A DNA stretch of 64,000 bases from Malania oleifera (GCF_029873635.1 NC_080419.1:74636597-74700596), one strand, 5' to 3'. Shown: positions 46,832 to 58,478, numbered from the stretch's first letter. Translations and numbers: made by a program. Notes: generated from the sequence alone by a model not told the origin.

Positions 46832-47636
46832 CGTGAAGATTTTGGAGCAAACGAATGACTTCTTTCAAACCCTAGAATAGGTGGAAGGTGATGTATGATC
46901 ATATGGTTAGAGGCTCGAATTCAAAAGTTTTAAAGCAAGGAATTGAGGAAAATCTAGTGTGGAAACTTTGGTTGAGTGATGTAATAGGATTCAGGAGCCT
47001 AGAGTTTAGAAAAGAATAGGGTTTCACACGTTAAAATATAAGGGATTTGTGACTTCAGGCGCCTGAAGAATAAGTTCAGTAGCCTGAAGAATTTCTGGAA
47101 TGAAATTCAGCAGGCAGTAGCTCTTCAGTCGCTTGAGGTCTAGAGCTCAGTCGCCTGAAGTACGTGTAGGTGTCTGAACTTATCAGTTCACTCAACCGAA
47201 GTTCTCCAATTTCAGAAATTTCTTTGTTTTCTTGTTTTGAAACCTTTTTAACTTACTTCCCTACTTTGTAATAGTCCAAGTTCTCTTCTTATAGACACAA
47301 ACCTTTCTTTGGATAGAGGTTTAGTGAAAATATCATTTTCTTTAAAAACTTATGCAATAAGCTCAAATTTTCTTACATATGGATTCCCAATATTCATATT
47401 TCTTTTCAAAACTTAATACTTTCTAATTTAAGCTTTGTATGAATCATTCATTAATTGATACCAACAATTTTTATTTTTGTTTTTATTTGTTTTAATAAGA
47501 TAAGCTCTTAAACTCTTCTTTGAGATTTTCCATACAAGACTTTTTATTTAGGTACCCATACTTTCTTGGGTCCCGATGGTTTAATAATAGATATTTCTTT
47601 TACTTTCCATACTTGTTTAATTTTCACACCCTTTCT

Positions 47637-49449
47637 TTAGAATGGACATTCAAACTTTATATGTCCCTTCTTCTTACATAGGTAGCATATGGCATGAGTG
47701 TAAGCATTTGAAGAAGTGCTTGCATAGTCCTTGGAGGCTTTTGTAAAGTACCCCATATAGAGGTTCTTCTTTTTCGAATTTTCAACTCCATTAAATCCTA
47801 TGCCTTCTTTATTTAAGGTCATTCTTTGTGATCCTATCATTTTGTCAAAATTTTCATTTCCTTTTGTGAAATTGTAAATGATCTTTTCTTTATCTTCAAT
47901 TTGACTTTTGAGATAATTTATCTCAATATCTTTCTTGTCATCAATAATCTCTTGTGATTTCTCTAATTCTTGAGACATTTTTCTGATTTTATTCTCTAAT
48001 TCAGAAATATATTTGTCTTTCTCATTTTCCATAGAGGATTGGGATTGAAGATCTTCTATCAACTTTTCATTCTTGCTCTCTAATTTCTTAATTTTCAATT
48101 CTTTTTCTTTTTCAGTAAGATTTCTAGATTCTAATTCTTTTATCATAGCTTCATACTTATTTTTTATTTTCTTGATTTTTGAATCTTTATCATTTTCAAC
48201 AAGCTTAATTGATTCTAGCTCTTTCATTACTCCATCATTTTTTTTTTTTAATGATGTGTTTTGTTTAGTTACTTTGATTAGCATCTTATGTACTTTGAAT
48301 AAATCATTTTGTAATTCTTCATAAGATGACATGCTTTCATCATTGGATTCATCACTACTATAACCATTAACCGATTTGGATGAGGAGCTTCCCTTACCGT
48401 CTCAAGCCATAAAGCAAGTATAAGCAACCTCTTGGTCACTTGATTCATTATCAGAACTACTTGTATTCAAACTATACCAAGTAGTGGCTTTCATGACCTT
48501 TTTCTTTTTCTTTTTAGAGTCTTTCTTAAGTTGTGGACATTTTGATTTTATATGTCCAACTTTGTTGCAATTATAACACGTGGGAATTTTATTTTTTGAT
48601 TTCTTTATATTGGTTTCTTCTTTATTTGATTCAGAGTTTGGATTCTTCTTTTGAATTTGTTCTTCCTTCTTAATATTCTTGCAAGTTTCTTAGAGATGAA
48701 GGCTAGTTCATCTTCATCCATCTCTTCTTCACTGCTAGAGTTCTCTTATGAAGCTTTGAAGGCTATAGATTCTTAAGCTTGGGTTTTACCATTCCTATCA
48801 TTTATTGACATTTCATATGTGAGTAGGGAACCTATAAGTTCATCTAAAGAGGTGTTTTTCAAATTTCTTTTTTCAGTTATTGTTGTGGCTTTTGGTTCCC
48901 ATATTGGTGGCAGCCCTCTAAGAATTTTACAATACATTTCATACGTTGAATATGTTTTTCCTAGGGCATTGAGGGAGTTTATAATATTTGTGAACCTAGT
49001 ATACGTACTAGTGATTGTTTCATCCGTATTCATTTTGAAAGCTTTGTATTCACTAGTTAGCATGTCAATTCTATTGTCTCTAACATCTACCGTTCCTTCA
49101 TAGGTTACCTCTAACTTATCCCAAATTTCTTTGGCTATTTTGTAAGCCATGACTCTATTGAATTCATTAATATCTAGAGCACAATACAAAGCATTGATAT
49201 CACTTGAAACTTGCAACATTTTGTGATCTAAGTCAGTCATGTCCTTTTCTCCTTAGGGACTTGTTTCCCATCTACTTGTTTGAAGGGAATTAGGTCACCA
49301 TCCGTGACAACCTCCCAAGCTTTCCAATTCATAGTTTGAAGATATATTCTCATCTCTTGTTTCCAAAATATATAATTTAAACCACAAAAGATTGGAGGCT
49401 TAGTTGAGGATTGTCCTTCTCCCAAGGGAGCTATGCCTAAGTGTGCCAT
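47637..49449 (-). pseudogene. gag: SIRE-type gag (three frames)
   Basis: Capsid and nucleocapsid of the element. Frame one (49449-49237) starts MAHLGIAPLGEGQSSTKPP and has IFCGLNYIFWKQEMRIYL. Frame two (49240-48773) carries the UBN2-type domain (AKEIWDKLEVTYEGT, then FTNIINSLNALG). After a region with an extra knuckle (CYNCNKVGHIKSKCP-like in reverse, about 48535-48580) and stops, frame three (48332-47637, 231 codons) is a long Lys/Glu coiled coil. It ends in the CCHC knuckle CYLCKKKGHIKFEC. The three frames need small frameshift corrections, so gag is inactive, but the coiled-coil frame is intact. Confidence 0.85.
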
Positions 49450-49518
49450 TAAGATCTTTGTATAGCTACTAATTAAGATGTGCTATAACCCCACTCTGAT
49501 ACCAATTGAAAACAAAGG

Positions 49519-51398
49519 TGAAGTCCCAATAGGGGGGGGGGGTGAATTGGGTTATTAAAATTCCTTTGGAAACTTTTTATGAAATCTTTAACCTAATTTA
49601 ATTCTTTTAACAAATTTTTGATTTCTTGTTGATTTAGCAATCACACAACAAAAACTTAATTCTTATTCAATCCACAACCACTCCAAATAAAAAACCTTCA
49701 ATCAACTAATCAAACCAATCACACAATCAATCAATATGTTTAGTTTGTTAGTAGCCCTGTAGTGAATGAAAGTTTGAATCAAGCCCTGTATTTATGAAAT
49801 TTGTCTCTCAATTTGATATCCAACAAAACATCCACACACTTTCCAAAATTTAGAATTCAAATAAACTCTTAGTTAATTTATCTTTGGGTGTTAACCAATC
49901 AATATACTCCCTTTGGGGTTTTCGCAAAGTATTGATCAACTAACGTACTCCCTTTCGGTTTCCACAATACCAAATCAAAATTAAACTTTAAGTTTACTTC
50001 ATTTTCAAATTTATGTAGTATATATGATTAAGGAATTTAAAACATCCACGCAGTTAATATATGTGCTGAAAATAAAGAGCAATGGAAAGAGAGAGTGAGA
50101 CCACAGTTTTTACGAGGTTCGGCTTATACCCAGCCTTCATCCTTGCCTTTGGCAAACCACCAAAGGATTACACTATATCAGTTCCTTTGCCGAGCGGAAC
50201 AACACTGTTACACACTCTTTCAGTAGGCTAGAGCTCGCCTCTCCAAGTGATGTCCCCTCACTCGGTCACTCGTTCAATTAGGTTAGAGTCTGCTTCTCTA
50301 AGCGATATCCCCATGCTTAACCAACGATCCAAATAACCTTGAAACATCATAATCTACAAAAAACACAACAAATAGATGCGTACAAAGAATGCTCTCAAAT
50401 AGAGCTGATTAGTACAATTGAAAAACTAATATACTTCAATTCAAAAATATCAAAAGAATGAAGTAAAAAGCTCAAGATTTATATCACCGAATTACTTCTC
50501 TTTATAAGGATCAAGAACTCAAATTATATGCTTCAGAGACGACTTGATATAGTCAAAAATATCTTAGTGATTTCGCAGCAATTTAGTCAGCAATTCAATA
50601 GCAGAAGGGCTTTGAGAGAGAGAGAGAGAGAGAGAGAGAGTGAGCTTTGAGAGGTTATTCAATTCTTGGTAAATTTAAAGTTCATAACTCATGTATTTAT
50701 AGGCTCAGAAACACTCTCATTCGTGCTACCCAAGTTTACTTGGAGTGCCCCCCAAGTTTCTAAAAAGATTAGGGCGCAAGAAAATTAATTTTGAAATCAA
50801 GAGGTTTGAAAAATATGGCTATTGTCGAACTTTGGTTGCCTGAGGTGCAACTTCAGTCGCCTGAAGTGGGGTCAGGCGCCTGAAGCAACACTGCTTGTTC
50901 TGATTTCGTTCAATAAATCTTCAGTCGCCTGAGGATAAAACCGCAGTCGCCTGAACAGTTTAAAATATGTTTTCTTCTCTCGTTTTCAAAAATATTTGGC
51001 TTTATTGCTTTCTTACTTTTGAAAAATATTTTCTGGGGTTTTTAAAGTAACGTCTCTAAGTTCATTTATATCCCCTAATGAGCTTCTTTTCATTCAAAAT
51101 GATATTTTATACTTGAAGTACTTACATGAAGCTTTCCTAGAAAATGAAAACTTTCTTGCTTATTGAAATCTTCATGATCATCATTTATCAATTGAGTCCT
51201 TTCATGCTTTGAGTCTCCTTGAACTTTATCTTGATCACCTTGTAATATGTCTTTGAATACTTTGTGATCCTTAGATAGTTCTTTTGAATCTTGACTTTTT
51301 GAAGTTCCTGAAATATCATCACTTGAACACAAACACGTTAAACTTTTCCTTTATTTGTTACCATCAAAACAAGATGTGAAAGCCTTGTTAGGCCAACA
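49519..51398 (-). repeat. 5' LTR of the SIRE-type element
   Basis: 1,880 bp. On the minus strand it runs from TGTTGGCCTAACAAGG to CACCCCCCCC...GGGACTTCA. It contains CTTCAGTCGCCTGAAG-type words (50829-50958) upstream of a TATA box (CTATAAATAC, about 50690-50700), and a (GA)n run near 50613-50640. Confidence 0.9.
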
Positions 51399-51770
51399 GA
51401 GCAGTAGACAAATTACATTGACTCTCCATAGAACCACCTTGAGATGACAAACAAAATCTCCTTACTATTTTGCTGACAAAGCCACCATGAGATAACTCCA
51501 AACTCCTTGCAACTTTATCCTTGTCAATCTCCAAACCAAGACTCTTCTTGGTCGTACCCAAAATCTTCATGTCAAAGCCTTTTAATAGAGTTCCCAACTG
51601 ATTAGCCTCAGTCAAAGCCTTCACAGAAAATAACATGTCATCTACAAATAATGGAAACATCACCCCCTTACATCCTATCACCCTCTTCCTTTCTAGAAGC
51701 TCCACCAACTTCCACATTTGATTTTTATACAGTAACTCCATTTCCTCTGCCATAACACTCATCCATCTAT
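51399..51770 (-). pseudogene. pol: Copia-3 reverse-transcriptase fragment
   Basis: The 124-codon frame begins near the reverse-transcriptase start (MAEEMELLYKNQMWKLVEL, then KRVIGCKG). It jumps directly to the catalytic region (VMFPLFVDDMLF) and continues with EANQLGTLLKGFDMKILG. About 100 or more residues of the fingers/palm are deleted. It is cut on the left by the SIRE-type LTR. Confidence 0.85.
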
Positions 51771-51940
51771 TTTTCCCTTTGCTATGTATTGCATCTTGAA
51801 AAATAGTAGGAACCTTGGTGGTAGTAATGAATGCATAAAATATAAGAATATCAAATTTATATCTGAATGGTGGCCTGATAGTGCATCTAAACTCGTTGTT
51901 TTCTTACTAGTCTCCCGAGTTAAAACTCCTTTGTTAGCTG

Positions 51941-53890
51941 TGGTGCAATCCCGAGAGGGGGGGGGGGTGAATTGATATTTAAAAAATTATTGCCTAGGTC
52001 AATTGGTTAATCAATAGTATTACAGAACTTAGGATCAATCTATTCAATCAATAAACAAACATACACGTGTGATAAAAGTAAAGTGCAGAAATGTAAAGAA
52101 CACGCACGATATGTTATCGGGGTTCGGCCAACTGTGCCTACGTCCCCGCCTTGGCCCATATCGGCAAAAGGATTACCACTATAATGCTCACTTAAACAGG
52201 TGGAGTGGCACCTAAACAAATCAGGTCAATTCAAGGGGATGACCTCAACCAACACGCCTTAACAGGATGATGTACCTAACTTTCCTAACCGGGTCTAAGC
52301 CAATCTGGGACTATTTCACAGGGCTTGTCTCCCTCTTTAGGTCCGCGCCTGGAATACAACCAATGTGTATAAAATGCATACACGGAAATGCGCTTCTAGA
52401 CAAGCAGATGTGTGCACCAATATAGCTCAATCAATATGCAAGCACGAATGATATGTAAATATGTTCAGTGCTCTAATGTGTGCTAGCCACTCAATCAAGT
52501 ATGATAATCAATCAAGATCTAGAGTGTGTATCTAAGCAAGATTTGAAACACAATATTTGAATATCACAATATTAGATCAGGGTTTCAAATATAAGCAAGA
52601 TGAATCAAACAAACTCAATAGGATATTTCAATGTATAAAGCACAATGAAGTTGTTTGAAAGACTAGCTTTTTACAAAAGGATTTTTGCACACAAAATCTA
52701 GGTTTAGGTAACTTGCAACAATAATGCAAGAACCAAAAACCCTCAAAGTCTTTCCACACTAGATTTATCAAATGAAATCGGTGGAAGTACCATAGGCTAT
52801 ACTCTCAAATAAAATCAATAAGTCAATATACCAAGAGAGAGTATAAGCTAGAGAGATTTAAGCACAATAGCCTTATAGAAATACTCATAGTACTTAGAGA
52901 AAAAGAATGAGGAGTATATGAGTGTTTTCAAGAAATATTTGGCTAATATAGGGTTTTGAGGATTTTGAGAGTTGAGAAAATTTTTGCCCTTATCAAGTTT
53001 GCTAATCTTGCTAATTAAGACAAATGAACTTGTATGTATAGGCAAGGAGGATTTTTTGACCGTTGGGGAGATAATGGGTATAATTAGAATTGTTTAAAAG
53101 ACCATTAAAAAAATTAATCCAGTTTACCCCATTTAAAAAATCAGTAAAAATTATTTTAACCCGCAAGGTTCAGGTGCCTGGCCTGAGTTTCGGGTGCCCG
53201 AATAGACACAGTCAAAAATTCAACTTTAAGAGGTTTGGGTGCCCGAATTGAGGACCGGTTGGCTGAACCAAAGTCAGTAACCAAATGTCCAAGGTTCGGG
53301 TGCCCGAAGTTAAGTTTGGTTAACCGAACTATGCAGTTTGGTCGCCCGAGCCCACTTTTGAATGTAAACGTTTAGTCACCCGAGTAGTTAAAAAGGTGCT
53401 CTAACAGGCGTTTGGGTGCCTGAATAATATATGTTCAAAATGAGTTCGAGTGCCCGATCACAGAGTCAATAAGTTGACTAGTTCGGTCGCCCGAGCCGTT
53501 TTACACGGCCTGGTTCGGTCAACCTTTTCAATTTAAGTCCATTTTTAGCCAACTTTAATTCCCCTGATATTGAGATTATAATGGGGACTTATTAGTTCAT
53601 TTTTTTTAGAGACTTAAGGATTTTCTATCCTAAGGTCTGTGTAGGTACCTAAAGTCCAACTATGGTCGTTTTGAGCATACCTAACTACCATGCATGATAC
53701 AAATTATTACAAGCCATACACACGCATAGTTCATAATAAATTACATCCAAGAATGAAGAAATAAATAAATTAAATACAGAATACAACACATAGATCTTCA
53801 TTCTTCGGCACGAACACCACATGCCATCATGATATGTCTTTTAGTCCTAAAGCGCGCACAAGTTGATCCTGCATGGAATTCTCAGTACAA
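51941..53890 (-). mobile_element. SIRE-type LTR E inside Copia-3
   Basis: On the minus strand it ends CACCCCCCCCCCTCTCGGGATTGCACCA (split here by its long C run) at 51941. It contains the GTTCGGCC...CCTACGTCC block common to the copia LTRs here (about 52115-52150). It also contains a long stretch of TTCGGGTGCCCGAA-type words (53164-53522). The right border could not be fixed; integrase sequence of Copia-3 begins at about 53894. No matching target duplication was found. Confidence 0.7.
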
Positions 53891-53893
53891 CCA

Positions 53894-54535
53894 TTAGTGC
53901 CAAGAGTATTTGTCATAATCAAAACTGGGCGTGACCAATAAGGTCAACATCCTTACAATATAAACCATGCCATCTCTACTATGAGTTTCTAAATCCACCC
54001 GCATCACATGTTCATTAGTGTTGCGGTTTTCTGGCATATGTTTCTCTTCCTTTACCTGAGTACGCTGCACCATGACTTTTTCACCCAAAACCATGTCTCC
54101 ACTTATTACCACCTTGTTTGCCATTGGATCACCCAGCTTGAACCCACTTTTCTTATACCCTAGAATGATGTACCATTCGAACATTACACCAAACCTATAT
54201 CTGACCTCACTAGAAACGTGCACGACTTGACATCCAAACACTCTCACATTGGAGTGGTCTACCATATAACCTATCCACACCTCTTTTACAACTCTTCTAT
54301 CTAGTGATACCCTTGGCGATCTATTAAACAAGAAACATGCCACACTCACTAACTTCACCAAGATGTTCCTTGCAAACCCAGCATACAACTTGCCAGGCTC
54401 ACAAAACTCCTTGAACAGAACCAGCGTACTTAATACCAATGTTTGACCTGAGGATCTCTCTCCCTGTATGGTTTTCCACCTTAGCCACAAATTAAACCTG
54501 GAAAACATTTCTAACTTGTGCCACATGAGATACAC
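53894..54535 (-). pseudogene. pol: Copia-3 integrase C-terminal part
   Basis: 213-codon frame with late-integrase copia features: ACFLFNRSPRVSLDRRVVKEVW (equivalent of the INRSPS...PEEVW motif), VRVFGCQVVHVSSE (normally FGC-AYVH), and IILGYKKSGFKLGDP (FLGY-GVKGYRLWDP). The DDE catalytic core is mostly absent because of a deletion around 54545. Confidence 0.85.
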
Positions 54536-54544
54536 TGAAACCCT

Positions 54545-55275
54545 TCATGATAAACCCATGAAATACATATGTCCACCCCGTGATGCTATTCTCACTGGTC
54601 TCCAAACATCTGAATACATGTAGTCATCAATATGCCCTAACTGTATATGCCACAAAATAGTTTCATCTGACTTAGATTCTACAGTAACAGCTCCACCTAC
54701 AACTGTATTACCCTGTAATGCATAGATATCTCCCGCTACCTTTTGTTCTTCCATCACCATCAAGTTGCCTTCACAAACTTTCATTATCCTACTTTTAGAC
54801 TTGTAACTATACCCATTACAATCCAAAGTGCCCAATGAAATCACATTCTTCCTTAGATCTGGTACATGCCTTCCATCATATAAATTTCTCACAACACCAT
54901 CATACATCTTAATTTTGATATTTTTTATTCCAATTATTTTGCATACAACATCATTTCCCATTAAAACATAACCCAAATTAATTGACCTGTAAGTGTTGAA
55001 CCAATTTCTATTTGTTGTCATGTGATAAGAACATCCGAAATCTAAGATCCAAGAATCAATGAGGCATTCTAAACCCGATGAAACAAAAAGCATATCACCA
55101 TCATTACTCCTTGAGTCTCCTTCCACTACATTTGCAGATTTTGACGACCCTTCTTGATTTTCGGCATTCCCTTTCTTCCACTCCAGACATTCTAGTTTTA
55201 TGTGCCCAATTTTTCTACACTTAAAACACCTTATGTGCTTCTTCTTCCTGAACTGCAACCGAGATCTACTCCGGT
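54545..55275 (-). pseudogene. pol: Copia-3 nucleocapsid, protease and pre-integrase
   Basis: A long frame with the zinc knuckle CFKCRKIGHIKLEC, then the protease motif WILDFGCSYHM. The catalytic Asp-Ser-Gly has become Asp-Phe-Gly, which should abolish activity. LWHIQLGH of the pre-integrase motif follows, and then a deletion joins directly to YSDVWRPVRIAS of integrase. The right end is the left target duplication of the Cassandra array (CCGGT, 55271-55275). Confidence 0.88.
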
Positions 55276-55360
55276 TGTGATACCCCATGAATGAAAGACT
55301 TAAAAGGATTAGATGTTACTACCCATATCAACAAGGTGCACCTTTCTTTTCGGGAACTTT

Positions 55361-55430
55361 CCCATAAGAACTCCATAGTTAAGCGTGCTTGACTTGGAGC
55401 AATCTTGGGATGGGTAACCACTTGGGAAGT
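55361..55430 (+). other. 5S-rRNA-like promoter segment, Cassandra LTR 1
   Basis: Matches the 3' two thirds of plant 5S rRNA, including the box A region (AGTTAAGCGTGCTT), the intermediate element and box C (GATGGGTAACCACTTGGGAAG). It is part of the LTR, not an independent 5S gene. RNA polymerase III control is established for Cassandra, inferred here. Confidence 0.88.
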
Positions 55431-56004
55431 TTTCTCAAGAAGTGTGTGAGTGAGGACAAAACACACTGAAAATGACACGTGTTGGTTTGTGGGGTCAGTC
55501 ATTAGTCTAATAAGGCTCGCCCCCTGTTGTCTGGTCCAAGTGGAGCAGAAGGGACGCAATGCTCCCTAGCAGACCCAAGTTGGGGCGTTACAAATGGTAT
55601 CAGAGCAAAGGGCTAGTTACCCCGATCCCTGGGAACTCTTGCTTATGAATGATTGTGGTGAAGTAAGACTCTTCGCTCGGGGGCTTGCTGAATTGAGGGA
55701 CGGTGATACGTAATGCCTCAATCTCAGTAAGTGCTCTGATAGGTACCCGTTGTTGCCACGGGCGCAAGGCCCCTAAGGGGAAGTGACAACGCCTAAAAGG
55801 GGGATGTTACAAATGGTATCAGAGCCAATACCCAGTCGGAGTGTGATGAGATTCACATCGTCTGGGTTTGGAAATGTGGGTTTGCAATGAGGACGTTACG
55901 TTCTATAAGTGGGGGAGAATGTGATACCCTATGAATGAAAAACTTAAAAGGATTAGATGTTACTACCCATATCAACAAGGTGCACCTTTCTTTTCGGGAA
56001 CTTT

Positions 56005-56074
56005 CCCATAAGAACTCCATAGTTAAGCGTGCTTGAATTGAGGCAATCTTGGGATGGGTAACCACTTGGGAAGT
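56005..56074 (+). other. 5S-rRNA-like segment, Cassandra LTR 2
   Basis: Same segment as in LTR 1, with a few changes between box A and the intermediate element (GCTTGAATTGAGGC). Confidence 0.86.
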
Positions 56075-56649
56075 TTTCTCAGGAAGTGTGTGAGTGAGGA
56101 CAAAACACACTGAAAATGACACGTGTTGGTTTGTGGGATCAGTCATTAGTCTGATAAAGCTCGCCCCCTGTTGTCTGGTCCAGGTGGAGCAGGAGGGACG
56201 CAGTGCTCCCTAGCAGACCCAAGTTGGGGCGTTACAAATGGTATCAGAGCAAAGGGCTAGTTACCCCGATCCCCGGGAACTCTCGCTTATGAATGATTGT
56301 GGCGAAGTAAGACTCTCCGCTCGGGGGCTTGCTGAATTGAGGGACAACGATACGTAATGCCTCAATCTCAGTGAGTGCTATGATAGGTACCCGTTGTTGC
56401 CACAGGCGCAAGGCCCCTAAGGGAAAGTGACAACGCCTGAAAGGGGGATGTTACAAATGGTATCAGAGCCAATACCCAGTTGGAAGTGTGATGAGATTCA
56501 CATCGCCTGGGTTTGGAAATGTGGGTTTGCAATGAGGACGTTACGTTCTATAAGTGGGGGAGAATGTGATACCCCATGAATGAAAGACTTAAAAGGATTA
56601 GATGTTACTACCCATATTAACAAGGTGCACCTTTCTTTTCAGGAAGTTT

Positions 56650-56719
56650 CCCATAAGAACTCCATAGTTAAGCATGCTTGAATTGGAGCAATCTTGGGAT
56701 GGGTAATCACTTGGGAAGT
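56650..56719 (+). other. 5S-rRNA-like segment, Cassandra LTR 3
   Basis: Same segment. Box A carries a change (AAGCATGCTT instead of AAGCGTGCTT) and box C reads GATGGGTAATCACTTGGG, so this copy is the most degenerate of the three. Confidence 0.86.
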
Positions 56720-56881
56720 TTTCTCAAGAAGTGTGTGAGTGAGGATAAAACACACTGAAAATGACACGTGTTGGTTTGTGGGATTAGTCATTAGTCTGAT
56801 AAGGCTCACCCCCTATTGTCTAGTCCAGGTGGAGCAGTAGGGACGCAGTGCTCCCTAGCAGATCTAGGTTGGGGCGTTACA

Positions 56882-57535
56882 CTGGTACTTGCTTCTCCTA
56901 CGCTTTTGGTTACCCTTCACCCCAAGCCCTTCACCATGTGAAATTTTATCGCTGGTCATATTTCTTCGATGAAAGCCCAGCAATGCGCTTGTTACGTCCT
57001 CCAAATTTAGGCTTTTCTTACCCCATGTTAGAATCGAAACCAAGTTTTCATACGTGTGAGACACTTGTAAGGAATTCAATAGCTTTGGCGCCTTGTCATC
57101 TTCATCGAATTCCACATCAACCCACGTTAAATCACTTATGATTTAATTGAATGCATTGATGTGTTGGTTCAAATCTGAACCTTCCACCATCTTGAGCCAA
57201 TATAACTTTTGCTTAAGAAATAATTTATTCGCAAGAGACTTAGACATATACCAACTTTCAAGTTTTTGCCAAATAGCCGTAGGGGAATTCTCTTCAATGA
57301 CATGATACAACATGTTATTGGCCAAACACAATCTAATATTTGCCGCAACCTTTGCTTCCAATTCCTCCAAATTTGCCTTATCCATGCCTTCCGGTTGAAC
57401 TCGGTATAAGGATTTCACCATACCTTGCTGCACAAATAGATCCGTCACCATTCTTTGCCATAAACCAAAGTTTTTGATTCCATCAAACTTGACAACATCA
57501 AATTTTGTAGAAGAAGTTCCTAAGGCCATTACAAC
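56882..57535 (-). pseudogene. gag: Copia-3 gag
   Basis: Frame 57529-57143 starts MALGTSSTKFDVVKFDGIKN shortly after the primer site. It shows a UBN2-type capsid (NFGLWQRMVTDLFVQQ, IWQKLESWYMSKSLANKLFLKQKLY, then LNQHINAFN). A stop follows, then frame 57115-56864 continues (DDKAPKLLNSLQVSHTYENLV) to the right target duplication of the Cassandra array. The reading continues beyond the array at 55275. Confidence 0.9.
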
Positions 57536-57553
57536 AATGCTCTTATACCAATT

Positions 57554-58070
57554 TGTTGTGTAAAATCGAATGCACGGTGGAATAACATAATCTTATAATG
57601 CAGCACTCAAAGGTGAAAATACAGAACAACACAATCATGCAGATTATATGAAAGCAATAACAAAAGACATAAAAGATTATATGGTTCGGCAATGCCTACA
57701 TCCACGAGAGCAATCGACAGTATTTTCTTACTATCTTATATCAAAGACACCAACAACCATACAAATACATCATAAACAATGTATAAATAAAGTTCCCAGA
57801 GGATTTCCCTCCAAACCCCAATCAACTTAACGTCCTTATTCAAAATTTGAAAATTGGCGTCAGATTCCTGAGCCAAACCATTGATGGTTTGAAGACATAC
57901 CATCGACGGTTTTAGGTAGAGAGCAAAATCTCTTTGAAACTAGGCCAAACCATCGATAGTTATAGGGCTACTGTCGGCGATTTCCCCTACTGACACCAGC
58001 ATCTTGATTTCCGCCATGTTTTCTCTTTATGCATGCCTTCCACTCACAATATGAGTCACATATCGCAACA
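57554..58070 (-). repeat. 5' LTR of Copia-3
   Basis: 517 bp, TGTTGCGATATG...TTTTACACAACA on the minus strand. It includes AAACCATCGATGGTTT-type words (57845-57990) upstream of a TTTATACATTG box near 57780, and the shared GGTTCGGCAATGCCTACATCC block at about 57680-57705. Confidence 0.82.
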
Positions 58071-58478
58071 ACCTAGAATGACAGTGAAACTGCCTTCCAA
58101 ATCATGTCATCTGCCAGCTTATTATTTGGATTGATCATACTCAAATAAAACCTAATTATTCATGTTTGCTCTAATTCCCAATGAATAACTTCCTTTTCTA
58201 AGTAGTGCTCCAAGTCAATAGAAAGCACTTGCATTGTCCACAAAAATCCCACTTCTCCTTCTTAACTATACAATGTAGGACCATATAAAACTAGGTAAAA
58301 TAGTTATAAGACCACCAAAAAATGCTACAAACTAAAGTTCCAAGATCCAAGTGCAACATGCCCATAATTCTAGGACAAGTGTAATTTATCCATTTTCGAA
58401 ATAATATATCTTGTAATAAATAGTTTTGCATGCCAGGTAGGGGAACTTTGCTTCCCACGTGACGATCCTTGTCATTGT

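Larger units (their letters stand above)
46585..51398 (-). mobile_element. Internally deleted SIRE/Maximus-type element
   Basis: On the minus strand: 5' LTR (51398 to 49519), primer site TGGTATCAGAG (complement about 49498-49508), a gag of about 600 codons, then a direct jump to the C-terminus of RNase H (DIFTKPLSKERFVSIRRELG, about 47280-47345). After that come a block of palindromic words and a separate short reading frame. Protease, integrase, reverse transcriptase and the 3' LTR are missing. The left edge is fused to the Copia-3 LTR by a deletion. Confidence 0.85.
55276..56881 (+). mobile_element. Tandem Cassandra TRIM array (3 LTRs, 2 internal regions)
   Basis: LTRs of exactly 317 bp each at 55276-55592, 55920-56236 and 56565-56881 alternate with two non-coding internal regions of about 328 bp. 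Primer sites TGGTATCAGAGC (55595, 56239) follow LTRs 1 and 2. Purine tracts GTGGGGGAGAA precede LTRs 2 and 3. Each LTR contains a 5S-rRNA-like segment, the hallmark of Cassandra: AGTTAAGCGTGCTTG then GATGGGTAACCACTTGGGAAG. Outer flanks CCGGT and CTGGT are a one-mismatch target duplication, so the whole array sits at one insertion site in Copia-3 gag/pol. Confidence 0.93.
46310..58070 (-). mobile_element. Copia-3, heavily deleted copia hosting three other elements
   Basis: Right LTR 57554-58070 and a left LTR fragment 46310-46584 share GTTGTGTAAAATCGAATGCA and the following 270 bp. On the minus strand the LTR has TGTTG...CAACA ends. The primer site TGGTATAAGAGC (57539-57550) follows the right LTR. 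Flanks GCCTA (46305-46309) and ACCTA (58071-58075) match at four of five bases. Coding remnants: gag (57529 to 56882, then 55275 to about 55200), protease, integrase and a collapsed reverse transcriptase. The element is split by a Cassandra array, a SIRE-type LTR and a SIRE-type partial element. Confidence 0.85.

Noticed and set aside
55361-56719. Three stand-alone 5S rRNA genes
   Set aside because: The 5S-like segments lie inside 317-bp LTRs with primer sites and purine tracts; they are Cassandra LTR parts, truncated relative to a true 5S gene.
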